From NCBI GenBank assembly GCA_964404765.1, contig CAYOLL010000019.1, positions 1 to 57,961 on the forward strand: a stretch of 57,961 nt of DNA, given 5' to 3'. The position numbers and the translations under genes were made by a program. The stretch comes from CAYOLL01 sp964404765 [NCBI: uncultured Gemmatimonadota bacterium] (GTDB lineage Bacteria; 4572-55). This document shows, in pieces, positions 17,054 to 25,732 of the stretch (within the stretch, counting starts at the first letter, position 1; every line of letters begins with the position of its first letter). The notes beneath the pieces were generated by a model. The model made no database searches. It was not told the origin of the DNA and was given only the letters and a program-made list of their open reading frames with translations.

Positions 17054-18193
17054 ATGGCAGATTGGAATGCATATCGGCAATTATTTCCCCACACGGCCCA
17101 TTCGGTATTTTTGAATCATGCCGCTGTTTCGCCGTTAAATAAACGTGTGCTGCAGGCGCTGCAGGAATACCAGGAAATCCGCTCGAACTCCCGCGACAAC
17201 TTGATTTATTTCCCGGAAATAAGTGAAAAACGTACCCGGTTTAAAGAACTCGTCGGACGCTTAATCAATGCGCCGGTCAGTCAAATCGCCCGGGTCGAAA
17301 GCACTTCTGCCGGACTGACCCTTCTGGCCAATGGTCTGGATTGGCAGCCGGGCGACCGCATTCTGCTTAATGATATGGAATTTCCTGCTAACGTCTACCC
17401 CTTTTTGAATCAGGAACGGCGCGGCGTTAAAGTCGACTTTGTGCAGAATGACCATGGCCGTATTCGTCTGGAAGATTTGCGGCGGGCCATCCGACCCGAA
17501 ACGCGCTTGCTTTCCATCAGCTTTGTACAATATCTCAATGGTTTCCGCAGTGATTTACAGGCCGTAGGCGAACTTTGCCGGGAGCATGATTTGATTTTTT
17601 GCGTGGATGGAATTCAAGGTCTGGGCGCTTTGCAGGTCGATGTGCAGGCCTTGGGTGTAGATTTTTGGTCCAACGGCGGACACAAATGGCTGATGTGGCC
17701 GATGGGCACGGGCTTTTTTTATATCTCGCCACGTATTTTTGAGCGGGTTTATCCGACTAACGCCGGCTGGCTGGCCGTAGAAAATGCCTGGGATTTTTCT
17801 AAATTTGACCTGAAATTCTTGCCGACGGCCGAACGATTTGAACCCTCCGGCTTTAATGTTGCCGGCATGGTTGGCGCAATAGCAGAGCTGGAGCTGTTTC
17901 TGGAAATCGGACCCGGCCAAATCGAAGCGCATATTTTGGAAACAACTGCTTATGCTTACGAGCGCCTGTTAGAAAACGGCTACGGTGTCTATACAGTACC
18001 GGAGGCCGCGCATTATTCCGGGGTCATCACTTTTGAGCATGAGCAAGCGACAGCATTGTGTGAGTTTCTTAAATCACAGCAGATTTTTGTCTCCGTCCGC
18101 AGCGGCAAAATTCGGGTTTCACCACATTTTTATAATACGCGTGAGGATATTGATTGTCTGATCGCCGCTGTCCGGAAGTTTGATTCCAAGTAA
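17054..18193 (+). CDS. Class V aminotransferase (cysteine desulfurase-like, PLP)
   Basis: The 379-residue product belongs to the PLP-dependent class V aminotransferases. The N-terminal FLNHAAVSPL, the CVDGIQGLGAL segment with the PLP-contacting Asp, and NGGHKWLMWP with the Schiff-base Lys are visible. The active-site Cys loop of IscS-type desulfurases is not evident, so a general isopenicillin-N-epimerase-like aminotransferase is as likely. The ATG at 17054 has AAAGGA about 8 bases upstream and is preferred over 17030. A TTAGGGTTTTCTTTAC leader precedes it, similar to that before mobA. Confidence 0.85.
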   Translation: MADWNAYRQLFPHTAHSVFLNHAAVSPLNKRVLQALQEYQEIRSNSRDNLIYFPEISEKRTRFKELVGRLINAPVSQIARVESTSAGLTLLANGLDWQPGDRILLNDMEFPANVYPFLNQERRGVKVDFVQNDHGRIRLEDLRRAIRPETRLLSISFVQYLNGFRSDLQAVGELCREHDLIFCVDGIQGLGALQVDVQALGVDFWSNGGHKWLMWPMGTGFFYISPRIFERVYPTNAGWLAVENAWDFSKFDLKFLPTAERFEPSGFNVAGMVGAIAELELFLEIGPGQIEAHILETTAYAYERLLENGYGVYTVPEAAHYSGVITFEHEQATALCEFLKSQQIFVSVRSGKIRVSPHFYNTREDIDCLIAAVRKFDSK

Positions 18194-18209
18194 CTGTTCA
18201 GCCACTAAA

Positions 18210-18293
18210 CTCATAAAGTTTGTCGCAGAGTTTCACAGCGTTTTCTTTTCTTTGTTTAACTCTGCGTAAAGCTCTGCGAACTTTGCGGTTAAA
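18210..18293. repeat. CGCAAAGTT-type dispersed repeat
   Basis: A region alternating forms of CGCAGAG, CTTTG and AACTCTGCG, with an internal inverted symmetry (AAAGTTTGTCGCAGAG against CTCTGCGAACTTTGCGG). The same family is at 42195-42297 and, inverted, 42741-42787. It fills the gap between the aminotransferase and moeA. Confidence 0.65.
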
Positions 18294-18331
18294 ATAAAAT
18301 TTGCGGTTTACCGCGCTATGATTCAAGGTCT

Positions 18332-19549
18332 ATGATCTCATTTGAAAAAGCTCGCCAAATTCTTCTTGATACGATTAAACCTCTATCAGCCGTTAGGTTG
18401 CCGATTCTTGAAGCCGGCTACGCTGTGTTAGCGGAAAATATTATCGCTGCGCGTCCTATTCCCGGTTTTAACTCAGCGGCCATGGACGGTTTCGGCATTC
18501 GTTGCGCAGATGTTGCCCATGCCGGAGAAACGACGCCGGCACAACTGCGCATCATAGGCGAACTTCCCGCCGGGTCCCCGCCAGCCATTGTCATCAAAAC
18601 CGGAGAGGCGGTTAAGATTTTTACCGGGGCCGCGGCGCCGGATTCGATTGACAGTATTGTGATGCGCGAAGCGGTTCAGGTTGTCGGCGATTGCGTCCAG
18701 GTTGACCAGCCGGTGGTTTTGGGACAGCATATACGACGATGCGGTGAAGAATTTGCGGCGGGCGCGACTGTCCTTCAGGCCGGCACACTGATCACGCCCC
18801 CGGTAATTGGACTGCTCGCAGGCCAGGGTCACGAAAGCGTCCTTGTTCATACCCGGCCACGGGTGGCCATCGTTGTCAGCGGCAGCGAGGTCCGGCCTGT
18901 CGGCGATAAACTGCTGCCGGGCCAAATTTATGACGGGATTTCGTATTTAATTCACACGGCATTGACCGCCGCCGGCATTACGGCAATCCACATTTTTCGC
19001 GCTGCGGATGAGCCGGACATTTTGCGCCGGACACTTCAAACCGCACTGGCTGGGCATGATGTTGTCATCACTTCCGGCGGTATTTCCGGTAGTGATTACG
19101 ATTTGTTGCCGTCGGCGCTGGCGTCGCTGGAAGCGCAAATTCTGTATCGGCAAATTGCCATTAAGCCGGGTAAACCTAATCTTTTTGGCGTTGCAAAAAC
19201 AGGCCAATATATTTTCGGCTTACCGGGCAATCCGGTAGCCGCAGCCCTTTCCTATTATAAATTAGTCATGCCGGCTCTGCAGCAACTCTGTGGCCTGACC
19301 CTTTCTCCCATCCTGACCGCAACCGCCACATTAAGCTGTGATCTGAAAAAACAAGCCGGGCGGATCGAATTTGTGCGGGTAAAACTCCATCAAACGGCTA
19401 CGGGCCTTGTCGCAACGCCAACCCGGCATCAGGGTGCGCATACGCTAAGCGGCCTGACGGATGCGAACGGTTTACTCTGTTTTTCCGCCAACGCCACAAG
19501 CCTGTCCGCCGGACAATCCGTTTCGGTCGAATGGCTGAATTGGCGATAA
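18332..19549 (+). CDS. moeA: Molybdopterin molybdenumtransferase
   Basis: The 405-residue product inserts molybdenum into adenylated molybdopterin. The start IPGFNSAAMDGFGIR, the mid block KIFTGAAAPDSIDSIVMREA and the MoCF-type signature SGGISGSDYD, followed by KPGKPNLFG and GLPGNPVAA, are all characteristic. Length is standard. It is followed by mobA, with 42 bases between them, forming a small cofactor operon. No molybdoenzyme gene is in the window. Confidence 0.94.
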   Translation: MISFEKARQILLDTIKPLSAVRLPILEAGYAVLAENIIAARPIPGFNSAAMDGFGIRCADVAHAGETTPAQLRIIGELPAGSPPAIVIKTGEAVKIFTGAAAPDSIDSIVMREAVQVVGDCVQVDQPVVLGQHIRRCGEEFAAGATVLQAGTLITPPVIGLLAGQGHESVLVHTRPRVAIVVSGSEVRPVGDKLLPGQIYDGISYLIHTALTAAGITAIHIFRAADEPDILRRTLQTALAGHDVVITSGGISGSDYDLLPSALASLEAQILYRQIAIKPGKPNLFGVAKTGQYIFGLPGNPVAAALSYYKLVMPALQQLCGLTLSPILTATATLSCDLKKQAGRIEFVRVKLHQTATGLVATPTRHQGAHTLSGLTDANGLLCFSANATSLSAGQSVSVEWLNWR

Positions 19550-19591
19550 ATCTTGAGCTTTAGGATTTTCTTTACGAGGTTTATTTTTATT

Positions 19592-20248
19592 ATGATCCGA
19601 TCTGAAGAGGTAACGGGACTTATTCTGGCCGGAGGCGGCAGTCGGCGGATGGGAAATGATAAAGCCTTGCTGCTGTGGGATGATCGCCCGTTTATCGTCC
19701 ACATTGCGGATGCATTGCTTGCCGTTTTTGATCAAACCCTGCTAAGCGCTAATGACCCGGAACGCTATGCCTTCCTGGGGTTGCCGGTTGTGCCCGACTT
19801 TTATCCGGGCGCCGGACCATTGGCGGGATTACACGCTGCCTGCTTAACAGCCGCTACACCCTATCTATTTGTCACTCCATGCGACGCACCGCAGCTCTCG
19901 CCCGACTTTATTCGGGCATTGTTGATGGAAGCGGAACCTGACGCTATTTCCGTTTATAACGACCAACAACATTTGCAACCATTAATCGGTATCTATCCTT
20001 GCTCAATAGCGGCGGTGATTGAGGCGCGTTTGCAGCAGAAAAAACTAAGCGTTTTGGCCTTTTTGGCCGAATGGTCCAAGCCGATAAAAAAAATAAACCT
20101 GCCGGTTTTTGCATCGGCTACGCTGAATATCAACACCCCGGAAGCATATTGCAAACTGATCTCCGGCAACTGGAACGGCAGCTTAGCTCGTTCCCAATCT
20201 TTGATTGGGAACGCACTTGTCACGGAAACTCTGTTTCCGCTATCTTAA
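19592..20248 (+). CDS. mobA: Molybdenum cofactor guanylyltransferase
   Basis: The 218-residue product transfers GMP to Mo-molybdopterin. The nucleotide-binding loop LILAGGGSRRMGNDKALL is at residues about 9-26, then YPGAGPLAGLHAA and TPCDAPQLSP. I start at the ATG at 19592; the in-frame extension from 19553 is not family-like. The protein body ends normally at INTPEAYCKLI, but the last 22 codons (from SLARSQ) run through a palindromic repeat (20189-20213), so the C-terminus has been rewritten by a repeat insertion. Function is likely kept because the fold is complete before that point. Confidence 0.9.
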   Translation: MIRSEEVTGLILAGGGSRRMGNDKALLLWDDRPFIVHIADALLAVFDQTLLSANDPERYAFLGLPVVPDFYPGAGPLAGLHAACLTAATPYLFVTPCDAPQLSPDFIRALLMEAEPDAISVYNDQQHLQPLIGIYPCSIAAVIEARLQQKKLSVLAFLAEWSKPIKKINLPVFASATLNINTPEAYCKLISGNWNGSLARSQSLIGNALVTETLFPLS

Positions 20249-20316
20249 AATCAGACTAACGAAATACGAAGCACAGTTTTGTCTGCAAAAGCGTTCCCAA
20301 ATAGAATTTTGGAACG
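20189..20316. repeat. CGTTCCCAA/GGAAAC palindrome cluster
   Basis: Three hairpins: CGTTCCCAATC/GATTGGGAACG (20189-20213), GGAAAC-TCT-GTTTCC (20224-20238) and CGTTCCCAAAT/ATTTTGGAACG (20292-20316, one mismatch). The first two lie inside the mobA reading frame. The outer pair share sequence and frame the cluster. Confidence 0.8.
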
Positions 20317-20374
20317 AGGATTGTGCATTAACCTACCAAGTCCTGAACTTCAGACCACCTGACCACCTGACAAA

Positions 20375-20415
20375 AAAAAGCTAACTCTCTTTGAAAAAAA
20401 GAGAGTTAGCTTTTT
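20375..20415. terminator. Strong bidirectional terminator between mobA and ftsZ
   Basis: AAAAAGCTAACTCTC (20375-20389) pairs perfectly with GAGAGTTAGCTTTTT (20401-20415). A-rich and T-rich flanks let it stop both moeA-mobA and the dcw cluster transcripts, which converge here. Confidence 0.9.
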
Positions 20416-20569
20416 CGTTGCGCTTTAAGTTCGCCATGACCCACGCCAAATTCATCAAAGACGCTTAATCAGTAAACCCGCGTGACGATTGTGCAAGTGC
20501 CGGGATTAATCCATCTTTTGAGCAGCCTAACTCGGGTGAACTTAAAGGTAAAAGTGTGTGGCATTCCGA
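20416..20569. other. Gap after ftsZ
   Basis: Together with the terminator and the repeats before it, this makes a gene-free stretch of about 320 bases between mobA and ftsZ. I see no further structure in it. Confidence 0.5.
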
Positions 20570-21772
20570 CTAACGCTTGCCGGCAATTTTCTTGCGTAGA
20601 AACGTCGGAATTTCCAAATCGTCTGCGCCACCGTTAGCAACCAGTCGGCTTTCGCCCAAAATTTCCATCAACTCTTCATTTTTGGTGGTTTTGGGTGGAG
20701 CTTGCCGCAGCACGGTCGGACGACGAAGTTGTTGATCGCGCAGACGCGGGTTCAAATCAATCACGCGATGGTGCCCGGTCTGCTCGACATCGTGAGATTT
20801 AACAACCATCTCGCCGAATCCGGTGGCAATAACGGTGACATAAACCTTGCCCTCCAGCGTCGGGTCAATCACTGCGCCAAAAATGATGTTGGCGTCATCA
20901 CCGGCTGATTCTTGAATGATTGACACGGCGTCATTAATTTCGAACAACGTCATGTCTTCGCCACCAGTGATGTTGATCAATACGCCCTTGGCGCCGGCAA
21001 TGGACGTGTTTTCCAGCAACGGGCTGGAGATGGCATCCTGCGCAGCTTCGATAGCGCGATTTTCACCGGTGCCGGTACCGGTGCCCATCAGCGCGTCACC
21101 CATTTCCTGCATAATCGTACGCACGTCGGCAAAATCGACATTGATTAAGCCGGGCACGAGGATAATGTCGGAAATACCGCGTGTAGCATGCAACAGTACG
21201 TCGTCAGCGATGCGGAAAGCGTCCCGCACGGGGGTTTGCTTACCGACGACAGACAGCAGCCGCTGGTTGGGAATGACAATCAGGGTATCCACGTGTTTCT
21301 TGAGCTCAGCCAGGCCCAATTCGGCATTGCGGCAGCGCTTGGCGCCTTCAAACTGGAATGGTTTGGTTACAACGCCAACAGTCAGCGCACCCATCTCTCG
21401 GGAGACCTCGGCCACGACTGCCGCCGCGCCGGTGCCCGTACCGCCGCCCATTCCCGCCGTAATGAACACCATATCCGCACCCTTGATTGCTTCTGCAATC
21501 AATTCGCGATCTTCTTCCGCCGCCCGTTTACCCACTTCCGGGTGGCCGCCTGCCCCCAACCCTTTGGTTAACTTGTTACCGATTTGCAGCTTGTGAGTGG
21601 CCTGTGATACCTTTAACGCCTGGGCGTCGGTATTGGCAGTGATAAACTCCACGCCACTTAACTCAGACGCAATCATGTGATTGACCGCGTTACCACCCGC
21701 GCCCCCCACACCGACCACTTTCAGCTTCGCCATATCGGTGACTTCATCAGCCAGTTCAAACCGAACGCTCAT
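20570..21772 (-). CDS. ftsZ: Cell division protein FtsZ
   Basis: The 400-residue GTPase forms the division ring. The tubulin signature GGGTGTGAA is near residue 108, with [11 protein letters not shown] at the start of the GTP-binding domain and the T7 loop region ([11 protein letters not shown]). The C-terminal peptide is [11 protein letters not shown], the binding site for FtsA, preceded by a linker of about 50 residues. AGGAGG lies 7 bases before the ATG at 21772. It is the last gene of the dcw cluster and is followed by a strong terminator. Confidence 0.97.
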   Translation of the reverse strand: MSVRFELADEVTDMAKLKVVGVGGAGGNAVNHMIASELSGVEFITANTDAQALKVSQATHKLQIGNKLTKGLGAGGHPEVGKRAAEEDRELIAEAIKGADMVFITAGMGGGTGTGAAAVVAEVSREMGALTVGVVTKPFQFEGAKRCRNAELGLAELKKHVDTLIVIPNQRLLSVVGKQTPVRDAFRIADDVLLHATRGISDIILVPGLINVDFADVRTIMQEMGDALMGTGTGTGENRAIEAAQDAISSPLLENTSIAGAKGVLINITGGEDMTLFEINDAVSIIQESAGDDANIIFGAVIDPTLEGKVYVTVIATGFGEMVVKSHDVEQTGHHRVIDLNPRLRDQQLRRPTVLRQAPPKTTKNEELMEILGESRLVANGGADDLEIPTFLRKKIAGKR

Positions 21773-21889
21773 AAACTTTCCCTCCTATCCGAGAACGTGA
21801 TAAAGAATGGTGAATGAAATGTAAATTAAAAAATAACCCCCTAACGACTTGCATAATATTTTGCTTCCAATTGTATCCGGCTCCAGCGC

Positions 21890-23140
21890 TTAGAAAAAGT
21901 CGGCAAACCAGTTCTTCATCCGCGCCAGAATTTGATCGAACACTGATTCGCCCATTGCATCACCCGCAGTAGCCTTAATGCTTTTTGTGTCGCCGTGGTG
22001 CTCCAGGCCGTACAGCACCAGACCGACGCTGGTGGCAAACATCGGCTCCCGGATCATTTCCGTCAAACCGGACATCTTTATATTAGGATAGCCGACCTTG
22101 ACCGGCATGCCAAATACCTGCTCGCCCAGTTGGGGCAGACAATCCAATGCCGCCGCGCCGCCGGTAATCACCAGGCCGGCCGCCAGCATGTCCGCATAAT
22201 CCGTCTTTTTGATTTCGCGATAGGCCAACTGGAAGATTTCTTCCATGCGCGGCTCGATGATGGAAGCTAAAGCATGACGGGAGATTTCCCGCTCATCGCG
22301 GCCGCCAATGCCGGGCACGCGCACGACCTCATTGGGCGGCACCTGCGAGGCCAGGGCGCAGCCATAGGTGCGCTTGATCTCGTCGGCCTTATTGACAGGG
22401 CAGCGCAAACCGATAGCAATATCGTTTGTGACATTATTGCCACCCAGTCCAATCACTGCTGTATGGCGAATACTGCCCTCAAAAAAGATGGCAATATCGG
22501 AGGTTCCGCCGCCAATGTCAATCAACGCCACGCCCAGCTCCTTTTCGTCCGGGGCCAGCACGGCATAGCTGGAAGCCAGCGGTTCCAGCACGATGTCGCG
22601 CACTTCCAATCCGGCCCGGATAATGGATTTGTAGATATTCTGTGCCGACGTAACCGCCGCGGTAACGATATGCACCTCCGCCTCCAATCGAACACCGGAC
22701 ATCCCAATCGGCTCCATAATGCCGACCTGATCGTCCACGATAAACTCTTGCGGCAGGACGTGTATTATTTCGCGATCAATCGGGATGGCAATGGCCTTGG
22801 CCGCTTCAATCACCCGATCCACATCGGCTTTGGTGATCTCCTTATCGGCGCGGGATACGGCAATAACACCGCGGCTATTGATGCTGCGGATATGGTCACC
22901 GGCGATACCGGCAAAAACCGCCCGTACCGGGATACCTGCCATGCGCTCGGCCTCTTTAACCGCCCGGTGAATCGAATGCACCGTCTGCTCCAGATTAATG
23001 ACCACGCCTTTGCGCAGGCCTTCCGACGGCGACTTGCCCACGCCCACGACCTTGACGTTGCCGTCGTCATCGACCTCGGCAATAATGCAGCAAATCTTGG
23101 TTGTCCCGATATCGAGACCGACTATGACATTATCTTCCAT
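21890..23140 (-). CDS. ftsA: Cell division protein FtsA
   Basis: The 416-residue actin-like ATPase anchors FtsZ filaments to the membrane. VGLDIGTTKICCIIAE (phosphate 1), LIDIGGGTSDIAIF (phosphate 2) and VITGGAAALDCL (adenosine motif) are present, with the 1C domain between. The C-terminal end KNWFADFF is a plausible amphipathic membrane-binding helix. GGAGG is placed 8 bases before the ATG at 23140, so I discard the longer TTG-type frame to 23158. A 117-bp gap separates it from ftsZ. Confidence 0.95.
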   Translation of the reverse strand: MEDNVIVGLDIGTTKICCIIAEVDDDGNVKVVGVGKSPSEGLRKGVVINLEQTVHSIHRAVKEAERMAGIPVRAVFAGIAGDHIRSINSRGVIAVSRADKEITKADVDRVIEAAKAIAIPIDREIIHVLPQEFIVDDQVGIMEPIGMSGVRLEAEVHIVTAAVTSAQNIYKSIIRAGLEVRDIVLEPLASSYAVLAPDEKELGVALIDIGGGTSDIAIFFEGSIRHTAVIGLGGNNVTNDIAIGLRCPVNKADEIKRTYGCALASQVPPNEVVRVPGIGGRDEREISRHALASIIEPRMEEIFQLAYREIKKTDYADMLAAGLVITGGAAALDCLPQLGEQVFGMPVKVGYPNIKMSGLTEMIREPMFATSVGLVLYGLEHHGDTKSIKATAGDAMGESVFDQILARMKNWFADFF

Positions 23141-23240
23141 ACAATCACCCTCCTCCACAAGAGGCTATAGCCCGACATAAAAGCCGCACTACGCTAAAAT
23201 GAATGTTGCGCTTCAAACTTCGTTACTCGTAATTTCATAA

Positions 23241-24095
23241 TTAATTTTTAATCACTACCTGATCGGTATATCGCAGATCGAACGCGCGAATTTGCTCCCT
23301 CTCCCGACCCATTTTTTCGGTCACCATGCGGAAGCGCTCCAACTGCGCAGCATAATTGCTGCTACTCAATTGAAGCGTTTGGCCGGCCATCATCGTGTAA
23401 ATCGTAATTTCTTCCGGCGACACTACATAGATTTCCGAAATTTCATTACTCCAGCCGGCTTGAATTGCTTCCATCTTCTCCACAATGCCTAAAGCGGCAA
23501 AAAATGACGGATCACCGATCCGATCACCCGGGGCTAAATTTTCCACAGAAAGACCGCTGAGCATAGGTAAATCCGGTAAAATAACACCAACCGGAGGCAA
23601 AATGACACCCTCGCGGTCCACTTCATAAAAAGTGTCACCGGCTTTGATCAACAGCGCCGGCAACCGCTCTTCTAAAAGAATTGCTAATTGATCGGGCAGA
23701 CTGCGCGCCACTTGTACCGACTTTAAGCGTGGATTAACCGCTAACACTTTTTGCAGTTGCCCAATCGGAATGGTAAACAAATTCGTCTGCAGCGGCGTAT
23801 TCACAATCTTAAGAACATCTTGCTCCAGCACGTAATGATGGCCGCTAATCACAATTTTTTGCATGGCAAAGCGCGGCGATGTATACAGCCAGCGCTGAAA
23901 CAAGGTCATCGCCGATAAAAACAACATCACCAACAACGCCGCCAGACGGATGCGCTTCCGCCAATCCGTCGGCTTGATGGCTTCGACCGGCGCTTCCGCG
24001 GTTTCCGACATGTCATGGTCTGTTGGCGGATCGTATGTTTTTCGCTCATCACGATCTTTAAAAGGAACAGGCAAGGCTTCCATGGCGATCGACAT
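23241..24095 (-). CDS. ftsQ: Cell division protein FtsQ (POTRA)
   Basis: The 284-residue product has a cytoplasmic tail of about 48 residues, a single membrane segment (LAALLVMLFLSAMTLFQRWL), a POTRA domain starting FAMQKIVISGHHYVLEQDVL and the FtsQ/DivIB domain (VARSLPDQLAILLEERLPA, FYEVDREGVIL). This is the usual bitopic architecture; FtsQ links early and late division proteins. Its ATG at 24095 touches the stop of the preceding small ORF, an accessory gene and not a division gene. Confidence 0.92.
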   Translation of the reverse strand: MSIAMEALPVPFKDRDERKTYDPPTDHDMSETAEAPVEAIKPTDWRKRIRLAALLVMLFLSAMTLFQRWLYTSPRFAMQKIVISGHHYVLEQDVLKIVNTPLQTNLFTIPIGQLQKVLAVNPRLKSVQVARSLPDQLAILLEERLPALLIKAGDTFYEVDREGVILPPVGVILPDLPMLSGLSVENLAPGDRIGDPSFFAALGIVEKMEAIQAGWSNEISEIYVVSPEEITIYTMMAGQTLQLSSSNYAAQLERFRMVTEKMGREREQIRAFDLRYTDQVVIKN

Positions 24096-24286
24096 TATTT
24101 CTCTCCTTGAGCCGATGCGCTTATATTAGCGCGATCGTTTTTCAAATCTTTGGCTAATCCCAGATATTTGGCGGTCTTGAGCATGACGGCCATTTCCCAA
24201 AGCTGCGACAGGGTTTGCAAGCGTCGCGCCAGCGCTTCGGACGATGTATCGACTATCGGTATTTGTAATTCAACTTCTGTTATCAT
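24095..24286 (-). CDS. Small protein, paralogue of the 24783-24998 product
   Basis: The 63-residue product has a start ITEVELQIPIV, then SSEALARRLQTLSQLWEMAV and LKTAKYLG. It is clearly similar to the 24783-24998 product (AIDRRLREVSQLRALCLS, then LQKAKHLG), including the RRL, SQL and AK.LG positions. The family is unknown to me. The 5' end overlaps the nucleotidyltransferase 3' end by 17 bases in another frame, and its stop meets the ftsQ start, so it is co-translated in this mini-island. It may be a partner subunit of the nucleotidyltransferase. Confidence 0.6.
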   Translation of the reverse strand: MITEVELQIPIVDTSSEALARRLQTLSQLWEMAVMLKTAKYLGLAKDLKNDRANISASAQGEK

Positions 24287-24746
24287 CTTTTTTGATAAAG
24301 CCCAGTTCTTGCAGGTCCAAAATATCTTTGGTTCGACCGGCCAGCTTTTTCATTTTGCCCAGCCCTTCCAGCGAAACAACGGGAATGCGCCGATCTTCCA
24401 ACTCAAAGATAGCATGATTATCCCACACGCTTTGCAAAATCGGGGTAACCAACATGAAATCCAGCGTCAAAAAAACCGGGCCCTCAAACTTGGAAATACG
24501 GTAAACATATTGCGCATTTGGCGTCCCTAAATTGAATGGAATCAAGCCGCCTTCCACAGTGTAACCCAATTTTTTGACAAGCGCTAAAATCGTTTCCAAA
24601 TCTTCTTTTTGGATCAAAAAATCAATGTCGTTGGTCAATCGCTGATAGCCGTACATCACCACAGCCACGCCACCGCAAATGACATACCGGACGTTGTTTC
24701 CATTGAACAGATCAATAAGCTTAAACAACTCGTCATTGAAGTTCAT
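24270..24746 (-). CDS. Nucleotidyltransferase-fold protein (MNT/AbiEii-like)
   Basis: The 158-residue product has a polymerase-beta-like nucleotidyltransferase core: VRYVICGGVAVVMYGYQRLT followed by NDIDFLI (GG.....R.T.DID pattern, carrying two Asp metal ligands) and a C-terminal DILDLQEL helix. Such proteins serve as toxins or antitoxins of MNT/HEPN and AbiE-type systems, or as aminoglycoside transferase-like enzymes. The last catalytic Asp (in LTLDFMLV) is present, so it could be active. It lies inside the dcw cluster between two small paralogous ORFs, which makes a toxin-antitoxin-like module the best guess. Confidence 0.75.
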   Translation of the reverse strand: MNFNDELFKLIDLFNGNNVRYVICGGVAVVMYGYQRLTNDIDFLIQKEDLETILALVKKLGYTVEGGLIPFNLGTPNAQYVYRISKFEGPVFLTLDFMLVTPILQSVWDNHAIFELEDRRIPVVSLEGLGKMKKLAGRTKDILDLQELGFIKKDDNRS

Positions 24747-24782
24747 AGGTTCTTTTTCAATCTGTCCGTTTCGGGAGGCGAT

Positions 24783-24998
24783 TTATGCCAGTGTCGATTT
24801 ATTGACGTCGGTTTCTTCCAAGGGTTTTACTTCGGTATATTTGCCCAGATGCTTCGCCTTTTGTAAAGACAGGCATAATGCCCGCAATTGCGAGACTTCA
24901 CGCAACCGGCGATCAATTGCCTGGGGCGACATATCGGCTTTTAATTTAATTGTCGCTGTCTTTTCCACTTTGCTGAATCCAGGCTTCCAAGTTTTCAA
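24783..24998 (-). CDS. Small protein, probable frameshifted member of the 63-residue family
   Basis: The open frame encodes 71 residues, but the family-like part begins only at KTATIKLKADMSPQAIDRRL. The preceding residues (MKTWKPGFSKVE) read poorly, while the neighbouring frame directly upstream (24946-25023) begins with a proper ribosome-binding site. Removing one A from the AAAA run in TGGAAAAGAC joins both into a 79-residue protein. So this is either a one-base frameshift mutation, a sequencing error in a homopolymer, or two overlapping genes. Without a frameshift, translation could start at the internal ATG of MSPQAID. Confidence 0.5.
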   Translation of the reverse strand: MKTWKPGFSKVEKTATIKLKADMSPQAIDRRLREVSQLRALCLSLQKAKHLGKYTEVKPLEETDVNKSTLA

Positions 24999-25023
24999 TA
25001 TCCAGTTCTTCGTATAAATTCAC
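24946..25023 (-). CDS. Short ORF, likely N-terminal part of the 24783-24998 gene
   Basis: A GTG start at 25023 lies one base after the stop of the upstream gene, with GGAG about 6 bases upstream. It encodes NLYEELDIENLEAWIQQSG followed by KDSDN and a stop. The sequence looks like real protein and joins the next ORF if one A is dropped. Confidence 0.45.
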   Translation of the reverse strand: MNLYEELDIENLEAWIQQSGKDSDN

Positions 25024-25024
25024 G

Positions 25025-25384
25025 CTAAGCTCCAAGCAGCCCAGACATTTCCAAAATCCGGCTTGACCATTGCCGCGATTCCTGCGCCATTTGCTGTCGT
25101 AACGTTTTGTCCGGCCAGATGATTGCCCAATCGAGTTGCCAACAGGCCAGTTTGATTTGCAATTCGGCCAATTCCGCCGCAACATCCGTGCTTGCGTCGG
25201 TACCGGTCCACTCGATAAAATGCTTGCTTTCGTCCAGCAAACCAAAGACAGCTTGCGGATTGGCGTCACGGCGGCAAAAGGAATCCACCCGGGCCAGATT
25301 AGCCGCAATGCCGCCCAATCGCGTGGGCAAGGCGTCGCTTAGAAAGCGCGTTTTAATTTCTTGTTGATTAATCAACTTGAACAT
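25025..25384 (-). CDS. Conserved hypothetical protein
   Basis: The 119-residue product is helical and rich in Ala and Leu (FLSDALPTRLGGIAANLARV, then LLDESKHFIEWTG, LAELQIKLACWQLDWAIIW). It resembles conserved hypothetical proteins of unknown role. It overlaps the end of the DUF5674 gene and is followed by the small ORF one base after its stop, so all these genes form one translationally coupled string. The exact start is uncertain: ATG at 25384 or TTG at 25390. Confidence 0.65.
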   Translation of the reverse strand: MFKLINQQEIKTRFLSDALPTRLGGIAANLARVDSFCRRDANPQAVFGLLDESKHFIEWTGTDASTDVAAELAELQIKLACWQLDWAIIWPDKTLRQQMAQESRQWSSRILEMSGLLGA

Positions 25385-25712
25385 CTCCAAGCAAAGCTTT
25401 TACAATCTTTTCAATATTTTCCCGCAGTTCCGGGTCTTGAATTTCCATGGCCCGATTGTTTTGCTTCGGGCGAATGTTGATAAGCGAATCATAGCCGACT
25501 TCCTGCTTGAACGGATCCCAATCTGCGCCCCAAATATCGGCTTGCACACATCCAGCTTTTAAGAGCTCGGCTTCGCAATCCGCGTGCATTGCGCCTCCGC
25601 CGGCCAAAATGTTTTGCCGAACATCTACAGCCAATTTGATGTAACCTTCAAGCATTTGCAACATTTCGGCAATTTGTGCTGAAGTCGCTTTTTCACGGAT
25701 GATGTGGATCAT
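25368..25712 (-). CDS. DUF5674 family protein
   Basis: The 114-residue product matches DUF5674: start MIHIIREKATSAQIAEML, core VDVRQNILAGGGAMHADCEA, then YDSLINIRPKQNNRAMEIQD and the terminal helix. Its role is unknown; the conserved His and Asp residues suggest a small binding or enzymatic domain. It follows murC by 20 bases and begins the accessory string that replaces the usual murB/ddl position. Confidence 0.75.
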   Translation of the reverse strand: MIHIIREKATSAQIAEMLQMLEGYIKLAVDVRQNILAGGGAMHADCEAELLKAGCVQADIWGADWDPFKQEVGYDSLINIRPKQNNRAMEIQDPELRENIEKIVKALLGDVQVD

Positions 25713-25732
25713 GTAAAGACCGACTCTTGATC

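Noticed and set aside
22274-23170. 298-codon plus-strand frame
   Set aside because: Antisense to ftsA; a typical shadow of a GC-skewed codon third position.
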